DNA from: Clostridiales bacterium DTU023
GTDB taxonomy: Bacteria > Bacillota > Clostridia > Saccharofermentanales > DTU023
DNA: 5,830 bases
Assembly (NCBI GenBank): GCA_001512945.1
Contig: LFTF01000097.1
Coordinates: 10,698-16,527, forward strand
Reading direction: 5' to 3'
Part shown: positions 1 through 5,830 of the stretch, one piece after another
Layout: every line of letters starts with the position of its first letter
How positions within the stretch are numbered: the first letter of the stretch is position 1
Notes under the pieces: model-generated
The model's input: the letters and a program-made list of their open reading frames with translations, nothing else
Told to the model about the DNA's origin: nothing
Databases searched by the model: none
Translations under genes and position numbers: made by a program

Positions 1-1550
1 CAGCCGCCGGGGCACGCCATGACTTCAATGAAGTGGTATTCTTTTTCCCCGCTTCTGACGGCTTTAAGGATCGTATCAGCGTGCTTGACGCTGGAGCAGA
101 CGGCGACCTTGAGCTCTGTTGGCACACCATCAAGCGGCAGGGTAACAGAGGCTTCCTTGATGCCTTCCAGGCCGCGGACTGCCTGGTACTCGAAATTCGG
201 GAGGTCTTCCCCCGTCAGAACGTCGGCGGCCGTGCGGAGCGCCGCCTCCATGACACCGCCTGTTACTCCGAAGATAACGGCCGCGCCGGTGTAGTCGCCG
301 AGGACGCTGTCAGGGAGACTGTCTTCGAGTGTATCGAAGTCGATTCCGGCTTCTTTGATCATATCGCCCAGCTCACGTGTTGTGATTGAAAAATCGACGT
401 CACGAATGTCATCAACTTCCATTTCTTCACGGTCAATCTCAGATTTCTTCGCTATACACGGCATACAGGAAACGACTACGATCTTTTTTGGATCAATATT
501 TTTCACCTGCGCGAAATATGATTTTATGATCGCGCCCATCATATTCTGAGGTGATTTGCAGGTGGATAAGTTCGGCAGGAAATCGGGGTGGTACATCTCA
601 CAGAAACGAATCCAGCCCGGCGAACACGATGTGATCATCGGGAGGACGCCCCCCGTCCTAAGACGGTGCAGCAGTTCGTTTGCTTCCTCACTGATCGTCA
701 GATCGGCGGAGAAGTTTGTGTCGAATACATAATCAAACCCTATATGGCGGAGCGCTGCCGTCATTTTGCCGGTGACAGGCGTGCCGATCGGATATCCAAA
801 TTCTTCGCCGAGCGAGGCGCGAACAGCCGGAGCCGTTTGCACGACAACAACTTTATCGGGGTCATCCAGAGCATCCCAGACATTGTCAATATGGCGACGT
901 TCGTGCAAAGCTGCCACCGGGCAGGCCTCAATACACTGACCGCAGTAAACGCAGTTGACGTCGCGCATGCTGTAGCCGAACGCCGGTCCGACTTCCGTGT
1001 CAAACCCACGGTTTGTGAATGCGAGTACACCCAGTCCTTGCACCTTGTTACATGTGCTAACACAACGCCCACAAAGGATGCACTTGCTTGTGTCACGCAC
1101 AATCGATGGAGAAAGGGCGTCAATCGTAACGACACGTTTTGCGCCTTCGAAGCGGACGCCGCTGATTCCGCGTTCCTCGCAAAGGGCTTGCAGTTCACAG
1201 GTGCCGTTTCGCACGCAGGTCGGGCAGTTCATATCGTGGTTGGCGAGGATCAACTCCAGATTGATCCGGACGGCATTGCGGACGGCTCGTGTGTTGGTGC
1301 GGACGTTCATGCCTTCTTCAACTTTTAATACACAGGTCGCGGGTAGCCCGCGCATGGGTCTGCCGTTGACGTCGACTTCAGCGACACAGAGCCGGCATGC
1401 AGCTGTTTCGTTGGTATCTTTAAGGTAGCAAAGAGAAGGGATTCGGATACCTGCCTTATGAGCCGCCTGAAAGACGGTTTCATTTGCGTCGGCTTCAATC
1501 ACACGGTTGTTGATCGTAATTTTTACAGTTTTATTATCTTCTATCATCAT
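1..1550 (-). CDS. hndD: Catalytic subunit of NAD(P)-linked [FeFe] hydrogenase, HndD/HydA-like (3' end outside window)
   Basis: Reversible proton reduction/H2 oxidation in a cytoplasmic complex with HndA and HndC. 516 complete codons are visible. Domains in order: plant-type [2Fe-2S] ferredoxin (C41, C52, C55, C73); His-ligated [4Fe-4S] segment (H105, C109, C112, C118); two [4Fe-4S] clusters (C157/160/163/167 and C200/203/206/210); then the H-cluster domain. Motif L1 is TSCSPGW (307-313), L2 is MPCIAKKSE (363-371), and L3 begins EVMACPGG at 509-516 before the edge cuts the next codon after TG, presumably the last Cys ligand. Proton-path residues E289, E292, R296, C309 and S329 are present by alignment with CpI. 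Odd: S310 sits where a cubane-ligand Cys is expected. About 60-70 residues are probably missing, so a C-terminal extra cluster cannot be judged. Start: tandem ATGATG at 1550 behind tandem AAGGAG sites; the second ATG (1547) has the better 7-base spacing. It lies 15 bases after hndC. The family is certain; the exact electron partner is inferred. Confidence 0.96.
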   Translation of the reverse strand, partial: MMIEDNKTVKITINNRVIEADANETVFQAAHKAGIRIPSLCYLKDTNETAACRLCVAEVDVNGRPMRGLPATCVLKVEEGMNVRTNTRAVRNAVRINLELILANHDMNCPTCVRNGTCELQALCEERGISGVRFEGAKRVVTIDALSPSIVRDTSKCILCGRCVSTCNKVQGLGVLAFTNRGFDTEVGPAFGYSMRDVNCVYCGQCIEACPVAALHERRHIDNVWDALDDPDKVVVVQTAPAVRASLGEEFGYPIGTPVTGKMTAALRHIGFDYVFDTNFSADLTISEEANELLHRLRTGGVLPMITSCSPGWIRFCEMYHPDFLPNLSTCKSPQNMMGAIIKSYFAQVKNIDPKKIVVVSCMPCIAKKSEIDREEMEVDDIRDVDFSITTRELGDMIKEAGIDFDTLEDSLPDSVLGDYTGAAVIFGVTGGVMEAALRTAADVLTGEDLPNFEYQAVRGLEGIKEASVTLPLDGVPTELKVAVCSSVKHADTILKAVRSGEKEYHFIEVMACPGG

Positions 1551-1567
1551 CGGACTCCTTTCTCCTT
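1551..1567 (-). promoter_or_regulatory. Tandem Shine-Dalgarno sites before hndD
   Basis: On the minus strand two AAGGAG copies occur at 1567-1562 and 1560-1555. The first overlaps the TAA stop codon of hndC. The proximal copy is 4 bases from the first ATG (1550) and 7 bases from the second (1547), so initiation at the second ATG is likely, shortening the protein by one residue. The arrangement suggests translational coupling with hndC and efficient translation of the catalytic subunit. Confidence 0.7.
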
Positions 1568-3476
1568 AGCGCCGTTCAATTGCGTCAAAGGGACAGACAT
1601 CGAAGCAAGCACCGCAGTGGATACAAACGGCCTGGTCGATGTGGTGATGTTCCTTGACCGCGCCGGTGATGGCATCAGCCGGGCAGACACGCACGCACTT
1701 GGTGCATCCGATACATCTATCAGTTATGTAGTAACCGGTTAAGTTCTTACAAACGTGGGCCGGACATCTCTTGTCAACAACATGGGCGAGGTATTCGTCC
1801 ATAAAGTGTTCCATGGTCGATAAGACCGGGTTCGGAGCTGTTTGGCCTAGTGCGCACAATGATGTCAGCCGGATATTGTCGGCAAGTTCTTTGAGATCAT
1901 CTAGATCCTTTTTATGGGCCGCTCCATTTACTATTTTATCGAGTATCTCGAGCATGCGTTTTGTGCCCTCACGACAGGGCGTGCACTGCCCGCAGGATTC
2001 ATCGCATGTGAAATCGAGGAAAAAGCGGGCGATGTCCACCATGCAGTTGTCTTCATCCATGACAATCATGCCGCCAGAACCCATCATTGAGCCAAGTTCG
2101 ACAAGTTTATCAAAATCGATGGGAACGTCGAGCGCATTGATCGTCAAACAGCCACCGGAAGGTCCGCCTGTCTGGACGGCCTTGAAAGTTTTGCCATTCG
2201 GGCAGCCTCCGCCTATGTCTTCAATGACTTCACGAAGTGTTGTGCCCATAGGTATTTCGACAAGACCGGTGTTCGTGATCTTGCCGCCCAAAGCGAATAC
2301 TTTGGTGCCGGGGCTCTTCTCTGTTCCGATGGAGCGGAACCATTCGGCTCCGTTTCGGATAATCCCCGGAATATTGGCGAGCGTTTCCACATTATTGATA
2401 ATGGTTGGCTTGCCCCACAATCCTTTGTTCGCGGGGAAAGGCGGTTTATTTCTAGGCATGCCGCGCTTGCCTTCAATCGAGGCAATGAGCGCTGTTTCTT
2501 CTCCGCAGACGAACGCCCCTGCGCCAAGGCGGATTTGGATATCAAAATTAAAGCCGCTTCCAAAAATGTTCTCGCCGAGCATTCCCAATTGTTCTGCTTG
2601 ATCGATCGCGATGTGGAGGCGTTTGACTGCGGTCGGATATTCTGCGCGGACGTAAATCCATCCCTTGGTTGCTCCAATCGCGTAACCGCCGATGATCATA
2701 GCTTCCAAGATGGCGTGGGGATCGCCTTCGAGAACGGAACGATCCATATAGGCGCCGGGGTCTCCTTCGTCGGCATTACAGATAATGTATTTCTGGTCCG
2801 CCTCGTTCGCGGCCGCAAATTTCCATTTGAGACCGGTCGGGAAACCTGCGCCGCCTCGGCCGCGCAGCCCGGATGCGGAGATCGTGTCGATGACATCTTG
2901 CGGTGTCATTGTTGTGAGCACGTCTGCGAGCGCCTGATAACCGTCAACTCCGATATATTGGCGGATGTCTTCGGGATTGATGAATCCGCAGTTATGGAGA
3001 ACAATCCGCTTTTGTTTACGGTAGAAGGGGAGATCATCGAACCCCGCACATTCTGGCGCCGACTTATCATCGTTGTTTAAACCGGCCAGCGTGAGTCCCG
3101 GACATGGACGTCCGCCAAGGATGTGTTCTTCGATAATTGTCTTTACTTTGGGGGGATCAACGTGAATGTACGATACTCTGTCTTTGCCTGTTTCGTAAAT
3201 CTCAACGATTGGCTCATACACGCACATGCCTACACAGCCGACTTTTTCCAGCTTGATAGTTGTCATCCCTCGTTTATCAAACTCTTCTCTGAATGCGTCG
3301 TATACTTGGTTGGCACCCGCGGAAATACCACACGTCGCCATACCGATGACAACGCGGATATCCTTAGGTTGTTCGAGCTTCGCTTTCCATTCGTCGCGCA
3401 GCTGGTTAAGACCTTCTCGAGTCTGCAGAGGTTTCAGGCAGTCGATTTCTTGACAATTGTTTGATTCGATAACCAT
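1566..3476 (-). CDS. hndC: NuoF-like flavoprotein subunit of the hydrogenase, with fused HndB-like N-terminal and ferredoxin C-terminal domains
   Basis: 636 residues; oxidises or reduces NAD(P)(H) at FMN and passes electrons to the hydrogenase subunit. Residues about 40-120 are a thioredoxin-fold [2Fe-2S] domain with C49 (ATCGISAGA) and C81/C85 (GCVGMC), separate HndB in Desulfovibrio but fused here as in Thermotoga-type HydB. The NuoF core has the FMN/NADH glycine loop GRGGAGFPTG (206-215), NADEGDPGAYMDR (234-246) and GAGAFVCGEETAL (318-330). The following [4Fe-4S] site has C495, C498, C501 and distal C541. The C-terminus carries two [4Fe-4S] ferredoxin motifs (C568/571/574/578 and C618/621/624/628) and ends shortly after. 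The length fits fused HydB-type proteins. ATG at 3476 was chosen because AAGGGAG lies 7 bases upstream; the reading frame is open for 90 more codons, but these overlap hndA and look like no known domain. The gap to hndA is 14 bases. Whether it uses NADH or NADPH, and whether it bifurcates, cannot be read from motifs alone. Often annotated nuoF. Confidence 0.97.
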   Translation of the reverse strand: MVIESNNCQEIDCLKPLQTREGLNQLRDEWKAKLEQPKDIRVVIGMATCGISAGANQVYDAFREEFDKRGMTTIKLEKVGCVGMCVYEPIVEIYETGKDRVSYIHVDPPKVKTIIEEHILGGRPCPGLTLAGLNNDDKSAPECAGFDDLPFYRKQKRIVLHNCGFINPEDIRQYIGVDGYQALADVLTTMTPQDVIDTISASGLRGRGGAGFPTGLKWKFAAANEADQKYIICNADEGDPGAYMDRSVLEGDPHAILEAMIIGGYAIGATKGWIYVRAEYPTAVKRLHIAIDQAEQLGMLGENIFGSGFNFDIQIRLGAGAFVCGEETALIASIEGKRGMPRNKPPFPANKGLWGKPTIINNVETLANIPGIIRNGAEWFRSIGTEKSPGTKVFALGGKITNTGLVEIPMGTTLREVIEDIGGGCPNGKTFKAVQTGGPSGGCLTINALDVPIDFDKLVELGSMMGSGGMIVMDEDNCMVDIARFFLDFTCDESCGQCTPCREGTKRMLEILDKIVNGAAHKKDLDDLKELADNIRLTSLCALGQTAPNPVLSTMEHFMDEYLAHVVDKRCPAHVCKNLTGYYITDRCIGCTKCVRVCPADAITGAVKEHHHIDQAVCIHCGACFDVCPFDAIERR

Positions 3477-3483
3477 CAGTTCG

Positions 3484-3490
3484 CTCCCTT
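3484..3490 (-). promoter_or_regulatory. Shine-Dalgarno site that fixes the hndC start
   Basis: AAGGGAG on the minus strand lies 7 bases before ATG 3476, directly after the hndA TAG stop. It decides against the longer open frame that extends back to 3746 through hndA. Confidence 0.75.
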
Positions 3491-4012
3491 CTATTTGGAC
3501 GACCGCGAGCCGTCTTCGCGGTATTTTGCGATGATGGCGGGGATACAGTTGACATTGTCGATATTCGCGTAGACATGGTCGTCGATCATCATGACAGGGG
3601 CGAGGCCGCAACAACCGAGGCAGCGCGCCGCGTTGATCGTGAATAGCCGGTCGTCCGTTGTCATGCCGACCCCGACGCCAACCGTTTCGATCACTTTGTC
3701 CAGCACCTTTTGGGCGCCTTTGACGTAACACGCCGTCCCCATACATACCTGGATCTGGTGTCGACCCATGGGAGATGTTGTGAATTGGCTGTAGAAGGTG
3801 GTGACGCCATAGAGTTCGGCGATAGGTACTCCAGTTTCGCTAGAGATAAATTTGTGAACTTCCAGGGGCAGATAACCGAACAGCCGCTGCGCTTCTTGCA
3901 ACGCTGTCATGGCTACCCCCTGCTTATTCTCTTCTTTCTGAATAAAGGCCCGTAATTCCATATATCTCGGGTCGTCATCAGAGATCGTCATACATTGACA
4001 GGGCTGTGACAT
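3491..4012 (-). CDS. hndA: NuoE-like [2Fe-2S] thioredoxin-fold subunit of the hydrogenase complex
   Basis: 173 residues, the usual length for NuoE/HndA/HydC. An N-terminal helical part (about 15-70) with the family segment LFGYLP and the GVTTFYSQF stretch (69-77) leads into a thioredoxin-like ferredoxin domain. Its four cluster cysteines are all visible: C90 and C95 (VCMGTAC) and C131 and C135 (CLGCCGLAP, with an additional C134 between). The subunit is a small electron carrier docked on the NuoF-like protein; in the Desulfovibrio Hnd and Thermotoga Hyd complexes it is essential for NAD(P)-linked hydrogenase assembly or electron transfer. It is the first gene of the operon. The start at 4012 is supported by AAGGAG six bases upstream; a second in-frame ATG at codon 8 lacks such a site. 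Could also be called nuoE, but the linked hydrogenase gene and the lack of other complex I genes in the window favour the hydrogenase role. Confidence 0.96.
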   Translation of the reverse strand: MSQPCQCMTISDDDPRYMELRAFIQKEENKQGVAMTALQEAQRLFGYLPLEVHKFISSETGVPIAELYGVTTFYSQFTTSPMGRHQIQVCMGTACYVKGAQKVLDKVIETVGVGVGMTTDDRLFTINAARCLGCCGLAPVMMIDDHVYANIDNVNCIPAIIAKYREDGSRSSK

Positions 4013-4177
4013 GTGACTCTCCTTTAATTTGGGTGTATGGGGCCAGGGTCATCACTTGCAAATCTGCGCAAACAAACGCCTAAACCTAAAGGGCTTGAGC
4101 GTCTGCTCGACAAAACTTCCGGGCAGCCGGTACAAATAAGGACGTCTGACACAGGCATAATCATAAATTACCATTCA

Positions 4178-4206
4178 ATTATCGGCCTTTAATCGCTGTT
4201 CTGCAA
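4178..4206 (-). promoter_or_regulatory. Candidate sigma-70-type promoter of the hndA-hndC-hndD operon
   Basis: Read on the minus strand, TTGCAG (4206-4201) and GATAAT (4183-4178) are separated by exactly 17 bases. The -10 matches 5 of 6 consensus positions, the -35 only 3 of 6. Transcription would start near 4171, giving a leader of roughly 160 bases before hndA. A competing -10-like box TATAAG (4232-4227, minus strand) has no convincing -35. Assigned by eye. Confidence 0.35.
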
Positions 4207-4265
4207 CCCCTCTACAGCGAAAAACACTTATACTTTTATTTTACAGGAACGATTCTCACGCTGAC

Positions 4266-4279
4266 GCGACGCATGTCGC
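4266..4279. repeat. Inverted repeat GCGAC-gcat-GTCGC upstream of the nucleotidase promoter
   Basis: Perfect 5-base arms around a 4-base centre, lying over the position where the -35 box of the plus-strand promoter would be. It could be an operator or simply chance; the arms are short. A second, weaker inverted repeat, CACA-aatca-TGTG at 4281-4293, follows directly and touches the extended -10. Confidence 0.35.
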
Positions 4280-4291
4280 TCACAAATCATG

Positions 4292-4300
4292 TGTTAAAAT
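4292..4300 (+). promoter_or_regulatory. Candidate extended -10 promoter of the nucleotidase gene
   Basis: TGTTAAAAT fits the extended -10 pattern TGn-TAnAAT, with the hexamer TAAAAT matching 5 of 6 positions. No good -35 hexamer lies 16-18 bases upstream, which extended -10 promoters can tolerate. The start site would be near 4307, about 63 bases before the ATG. Assigned by eye. Confidence 0.35.
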
Positions 4301-4369
4301 CAACTTGAAAAACGCATTGCAAGATAACGTTTTGAAAATGTACGGACAAAGCACTTTGGGAGGCTTTTT

Positions 4370-5830
4370 ATGGATCTCAGACGACTAGTTATGCTTCATT
4401 CCAACGACATGCACGGCGATTTTTTCGCTAAGGAAACGCACGACAAAGTGGTCGGCGGGATGAGCCGGCTTTCCGGCTATGTCCACAAAGTGCGAGAAGA
4501 CGAAACCGATCCAGTTCTCTATGTCATTTCAGGAGACATGCTCCAGGGTTCGATCATCGATCAGGAATACAAGGGTATTTCTACGATCCTGGTTATGAAT
4601 ATGCTTGAACCGGACGTTGTGACGCTCGGCAATCACGAGACAGATTACGGATTCGCCCATCTCATGTTTCTGGAGCGTTGCGCCAATTTTCCCATTGTGA
4701 ACGCCAATCTGTATATCAAACCGACAGGTGCCAATCTGTTCAAGCCCTACCACATTCTTGAGGTAGACGGAATCCGTATTCTATTTATCGGCATTATCAC
4801 CGAAGAGGTTATCTCCAAAAGTAAGAGTGAGCCTTTGATTGGAACATTTATCAGCATTGAAGACGCTGCCGACGAGGTGGAATATATTTGCAACAGCTAC
4901 AAAGATGTTGACATCGACTTGACAGTTCTTTTGACTCATATCGGGTTTGAGCAGGACAAGCGACTTGCGGCACTTCTCCCATCCGAGATCGGTGTGGATC
5001 TCATTATCGGCGGACACAGCCACACGATGCTTGAACAGCCTGAGAAGGTCAACGACATCCTGATCGCGCAAGTTGGTTCGGGTACGGAATTCATCGGCCG
5101 CTTCGACCTCACCATCGATATGGACACTAATTCGGTTTATGAATTTACCTGGCAGGCAGTTCCGATCGATGATTCACACTGTCCCAACGATCCCGTCATG
5201 GATGAGTTGCTTTCGCAATACCAACAGGAGGTTGACGGGAAATATAATGCCGTTATCTGCCGCCTCCCGCATGATATGGAACACGCTGATCGTTTTCGGG
5301 AGACAGAGTTGGGCAATCTTTTCTCAGATATTCTCCACGAGCAGCTCGGCGTTGATGTGGCGTTCGTGGCTTCCGGGTCGATAAGAAAACCGAAACTTAC
5401 CCGCTTGGTAACGCGTTCTGATCTGATGGAGGTCTATCCCTATGATGAAGCGATGATAAGCTTCTCTGTCAACGGTACAACGCTAGAACAGATGCTCCGA
5501 TATTTAATGCAAACGCTGTATCAGGGTGAGTCACGCGAATTTTATCAGTGGAATGCCGCTTTACGCGTCCAAGTATCTGAAGATGGCGAGATTACTAATA
5601 TCGAGATGAGAGGCGCTCCGCTTGAACCTGAAACTCAATACCGTATCGCAATGCAGGACTATCACTTCGGGATCATCGCTGATACATTCGGCATTACGCA
5701 TGAGGAGCTTGCTGACAAGGGTCGGATCCGCACCGTCAGCACATCAGCTCAGGACAATGTGATTGAATACTTCCGCAAGAATAAGATCCCGCGATACCGG
5801 CGGGATGGAAGAATTGCGATGGCAGCACAA
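4370..5830 (+). CDS. Cytoplasmic bifunctional metallophosphatase/5'-nucleotidase (UshA/YunD superfamily), 3' end outside window
   Basis: 487 codons without a stop up to the edge. The N-terminal calcineurin-like metallophosphoesterase domain has every expected metal ligand: D13 and H15 (NDMHG), D56 (SGDMLQG), N88 (GNHETDYG), H190 (LLTHIG), H216 and H218 (GGHSHT), plus the catalytic pair H89/D92. The C-terminal nucleotide-binding domain follows, with ETELGNLFSDIL (311-322), a substrate-arginine loop ASGSIR (334-339) and YPYDEAM (356-362). It should hydrolyse nucleoside phosphates or a related phosphoester. No signal peptide: the catalytic domain starts almost at residue 1, so it probably acts in the cytosol like Bacillus YunD. 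The loop after residue 428 lacks the GGDGY-type signature of secreted 5'-nucleotidases, so the base or substrate preference is uncertain. The sequence reaches the usual C-terminal helix (QDNVIEYFRKNK, 461-472), so only a few residues should be missing. Start: GGGAGG six bases before ATG. Transcribed away from the hydrogenase operon. Confidence 0.93.
   Translation, partial: MDLRRLVMLHSNDMHGDFFAKETHDKVVGGMSRLSGYVHKVREDETDPVLYVISGDMLQGSIIDQEYKGISTILVMNMLEPDVVTLGNHETDYGFAHLMFLERCANFPIVNANLYIKPTGANLFKPYHILEVDGIRILFIGIITEEVISKSKSEPLIGTFISIEDAADEVEYICNSYKDVDIDLTVLLTHIGFEQDKRLAALLPSEIGVDLIIGGHSHTMLEQPEKVNDILIAQVGSGTEFIGRFDLTIDMDTNSVYEFTWQAVPIDDSHCPNDPVMDELLSQYQQEVDGKYNAVICRLPHDMEHADRFRETELGNLFSDILHEQLGVDVAFVASGSIRKPKLTRLVTRSDLMEVYPYDEAMISFSVNGTTLEQMLRYLMQTLYQGESREFYQWNAALRVQVSEDGEITNIEMRGAPLEPETQYRIAMQDYHFGIIADTFGITHEELADKGRIRTVSTSAQDNVIEYFRKNKIPRYRRDGRIAMAAQ

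Larger units (their letters stand above)
4013..4369. other. Divergent intergenic region between hndA and the nucleotidase gene
   Basis: This 357-base stretch has no coding sequence that I can support on either strand. It is richer in A/T than its flanks around 4140-4250 and 4280-4350. It should hold the promoters of both divergent units: the best minus-strand candidate is at 4178-4206 and the best plus-strand candidate at 4292-4300. Two short inverted repeats lie just upstream of the latter. The hndA mRNA leader would be about 160 bases. I see no recognised riboswitch, no rRNA or tRNA piece, and no terminator hairpin followed by a T run. Confidence 0.8.

Noticed and set aside
761..1198. 145-codon minus-strand frame
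   Set aside because: Alternative frame inside hndD; the hndD frame carries all the cluster motifs.
588..1328. 246-codon open frame on the plus strand
   Set aside because: Fully antisense to hndD, whose cysteine motifs are unmistakable; the translation resembles no family and there is no fitting ribosome binding site.
1771..2601. 276-codon open frame on the plus strand
   Set aside because: Antisense to the conserved core of hndC; low-complexity Ser/Pro-rich translation typical of a shadow frame.
3477..3746. 90-codon upstream extension of hndC
   Set aside because: Runs through the hndA gene in another frame, gives an Arg-rich sequence without domain similarity, and bypasses the clear ribosome binding site at 3484-3490.
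4090..4135. Small hairpins as a transcription terminator or attenuator
   Set aside because: Stems are only 4 base pairs and no T run follows on either strand.
4280..4285. Rex operator
   Set aside because: Only one half-site (TCACAA); the position for the inverted partner does not match.
4529..5127. Minus-strand open frames of 63-96 codons
   Set aside because: Antisense to the metallophosphatase motifs of the nucleotidase gene; no supporting signal.
1..5830. CRISPR array, tRNA, rRNA, insertion sequence or attachment site
   Set aside because: No regularly spaced repeats, tRNA-like cloverleaf, transposase motif or terminal inverted repeats were seen.

Overview
The window holds three genes on the minus strand and one divergent gene on the plus strand. 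Two of the four run off the window edges. It suggests an obligately anaerobic, hydrogen-metabolising fermentative bacterium, most likely a clostridia-like Bacillota. That rests on the NAD(P)-linked [FeFe] hydrogenase operon, the strong AAGGAG-type ribosome binding sites before every gene, and the compact spacing. No taxonomic marker gene is present, so this is an inference.

Layout. From 4012 down to 1 (minus strand) runs an operon hndA-hndC-hndD with gaps of only 14 and 15 bases. HndA is a NuoE-like [2Fe-2S] thioredoxin-fold subunit. HndC is a NuoF-like flavoprotein with an HndB-like thioredoxin-fold domain fused at its N-terminus and a two-cluster ferredoxin domain at its C-terminus. HndD is the catalytic [FeFe] hydrogenase, cut by the left edge in its third H-cluster motif. 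From 4013 to 4369 is a non-coding divergent promoter region. From 4370 to the right edge is a leaderless (no signal peptide) metallophosphatase/5'-nucleotidase of the UshA/YunD superfamily, missing at most a short tail.

The three minus-strand products fit a soluble cytoplasmic HydABC/Hnd-type complex. Electrons would pass between NAD(P)H at the FMN of HndC and protons/H2 at the H-cluster of HndD through a chain of iron-sulfur clusters, possibly with ferredoxin as a second partner (electron bifurcation or confurcation). The nucleotidase is transcribed separately and has no evident functional link.

The most notable observation is in HndD. Its first H-cluster motif reads TSCSPGW, not TSCCPGW. 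By alignment with the clostridial enzyme CpI at a constant +10 offset, the serine (residue 310) falls where a cysteine ligand of the H-cluster cubane is expected, while the proton-relay cysteine and the rest of the proton path are intact. Otherwise the region looks ordinary, and I see no undescribed multi-gene system in it.
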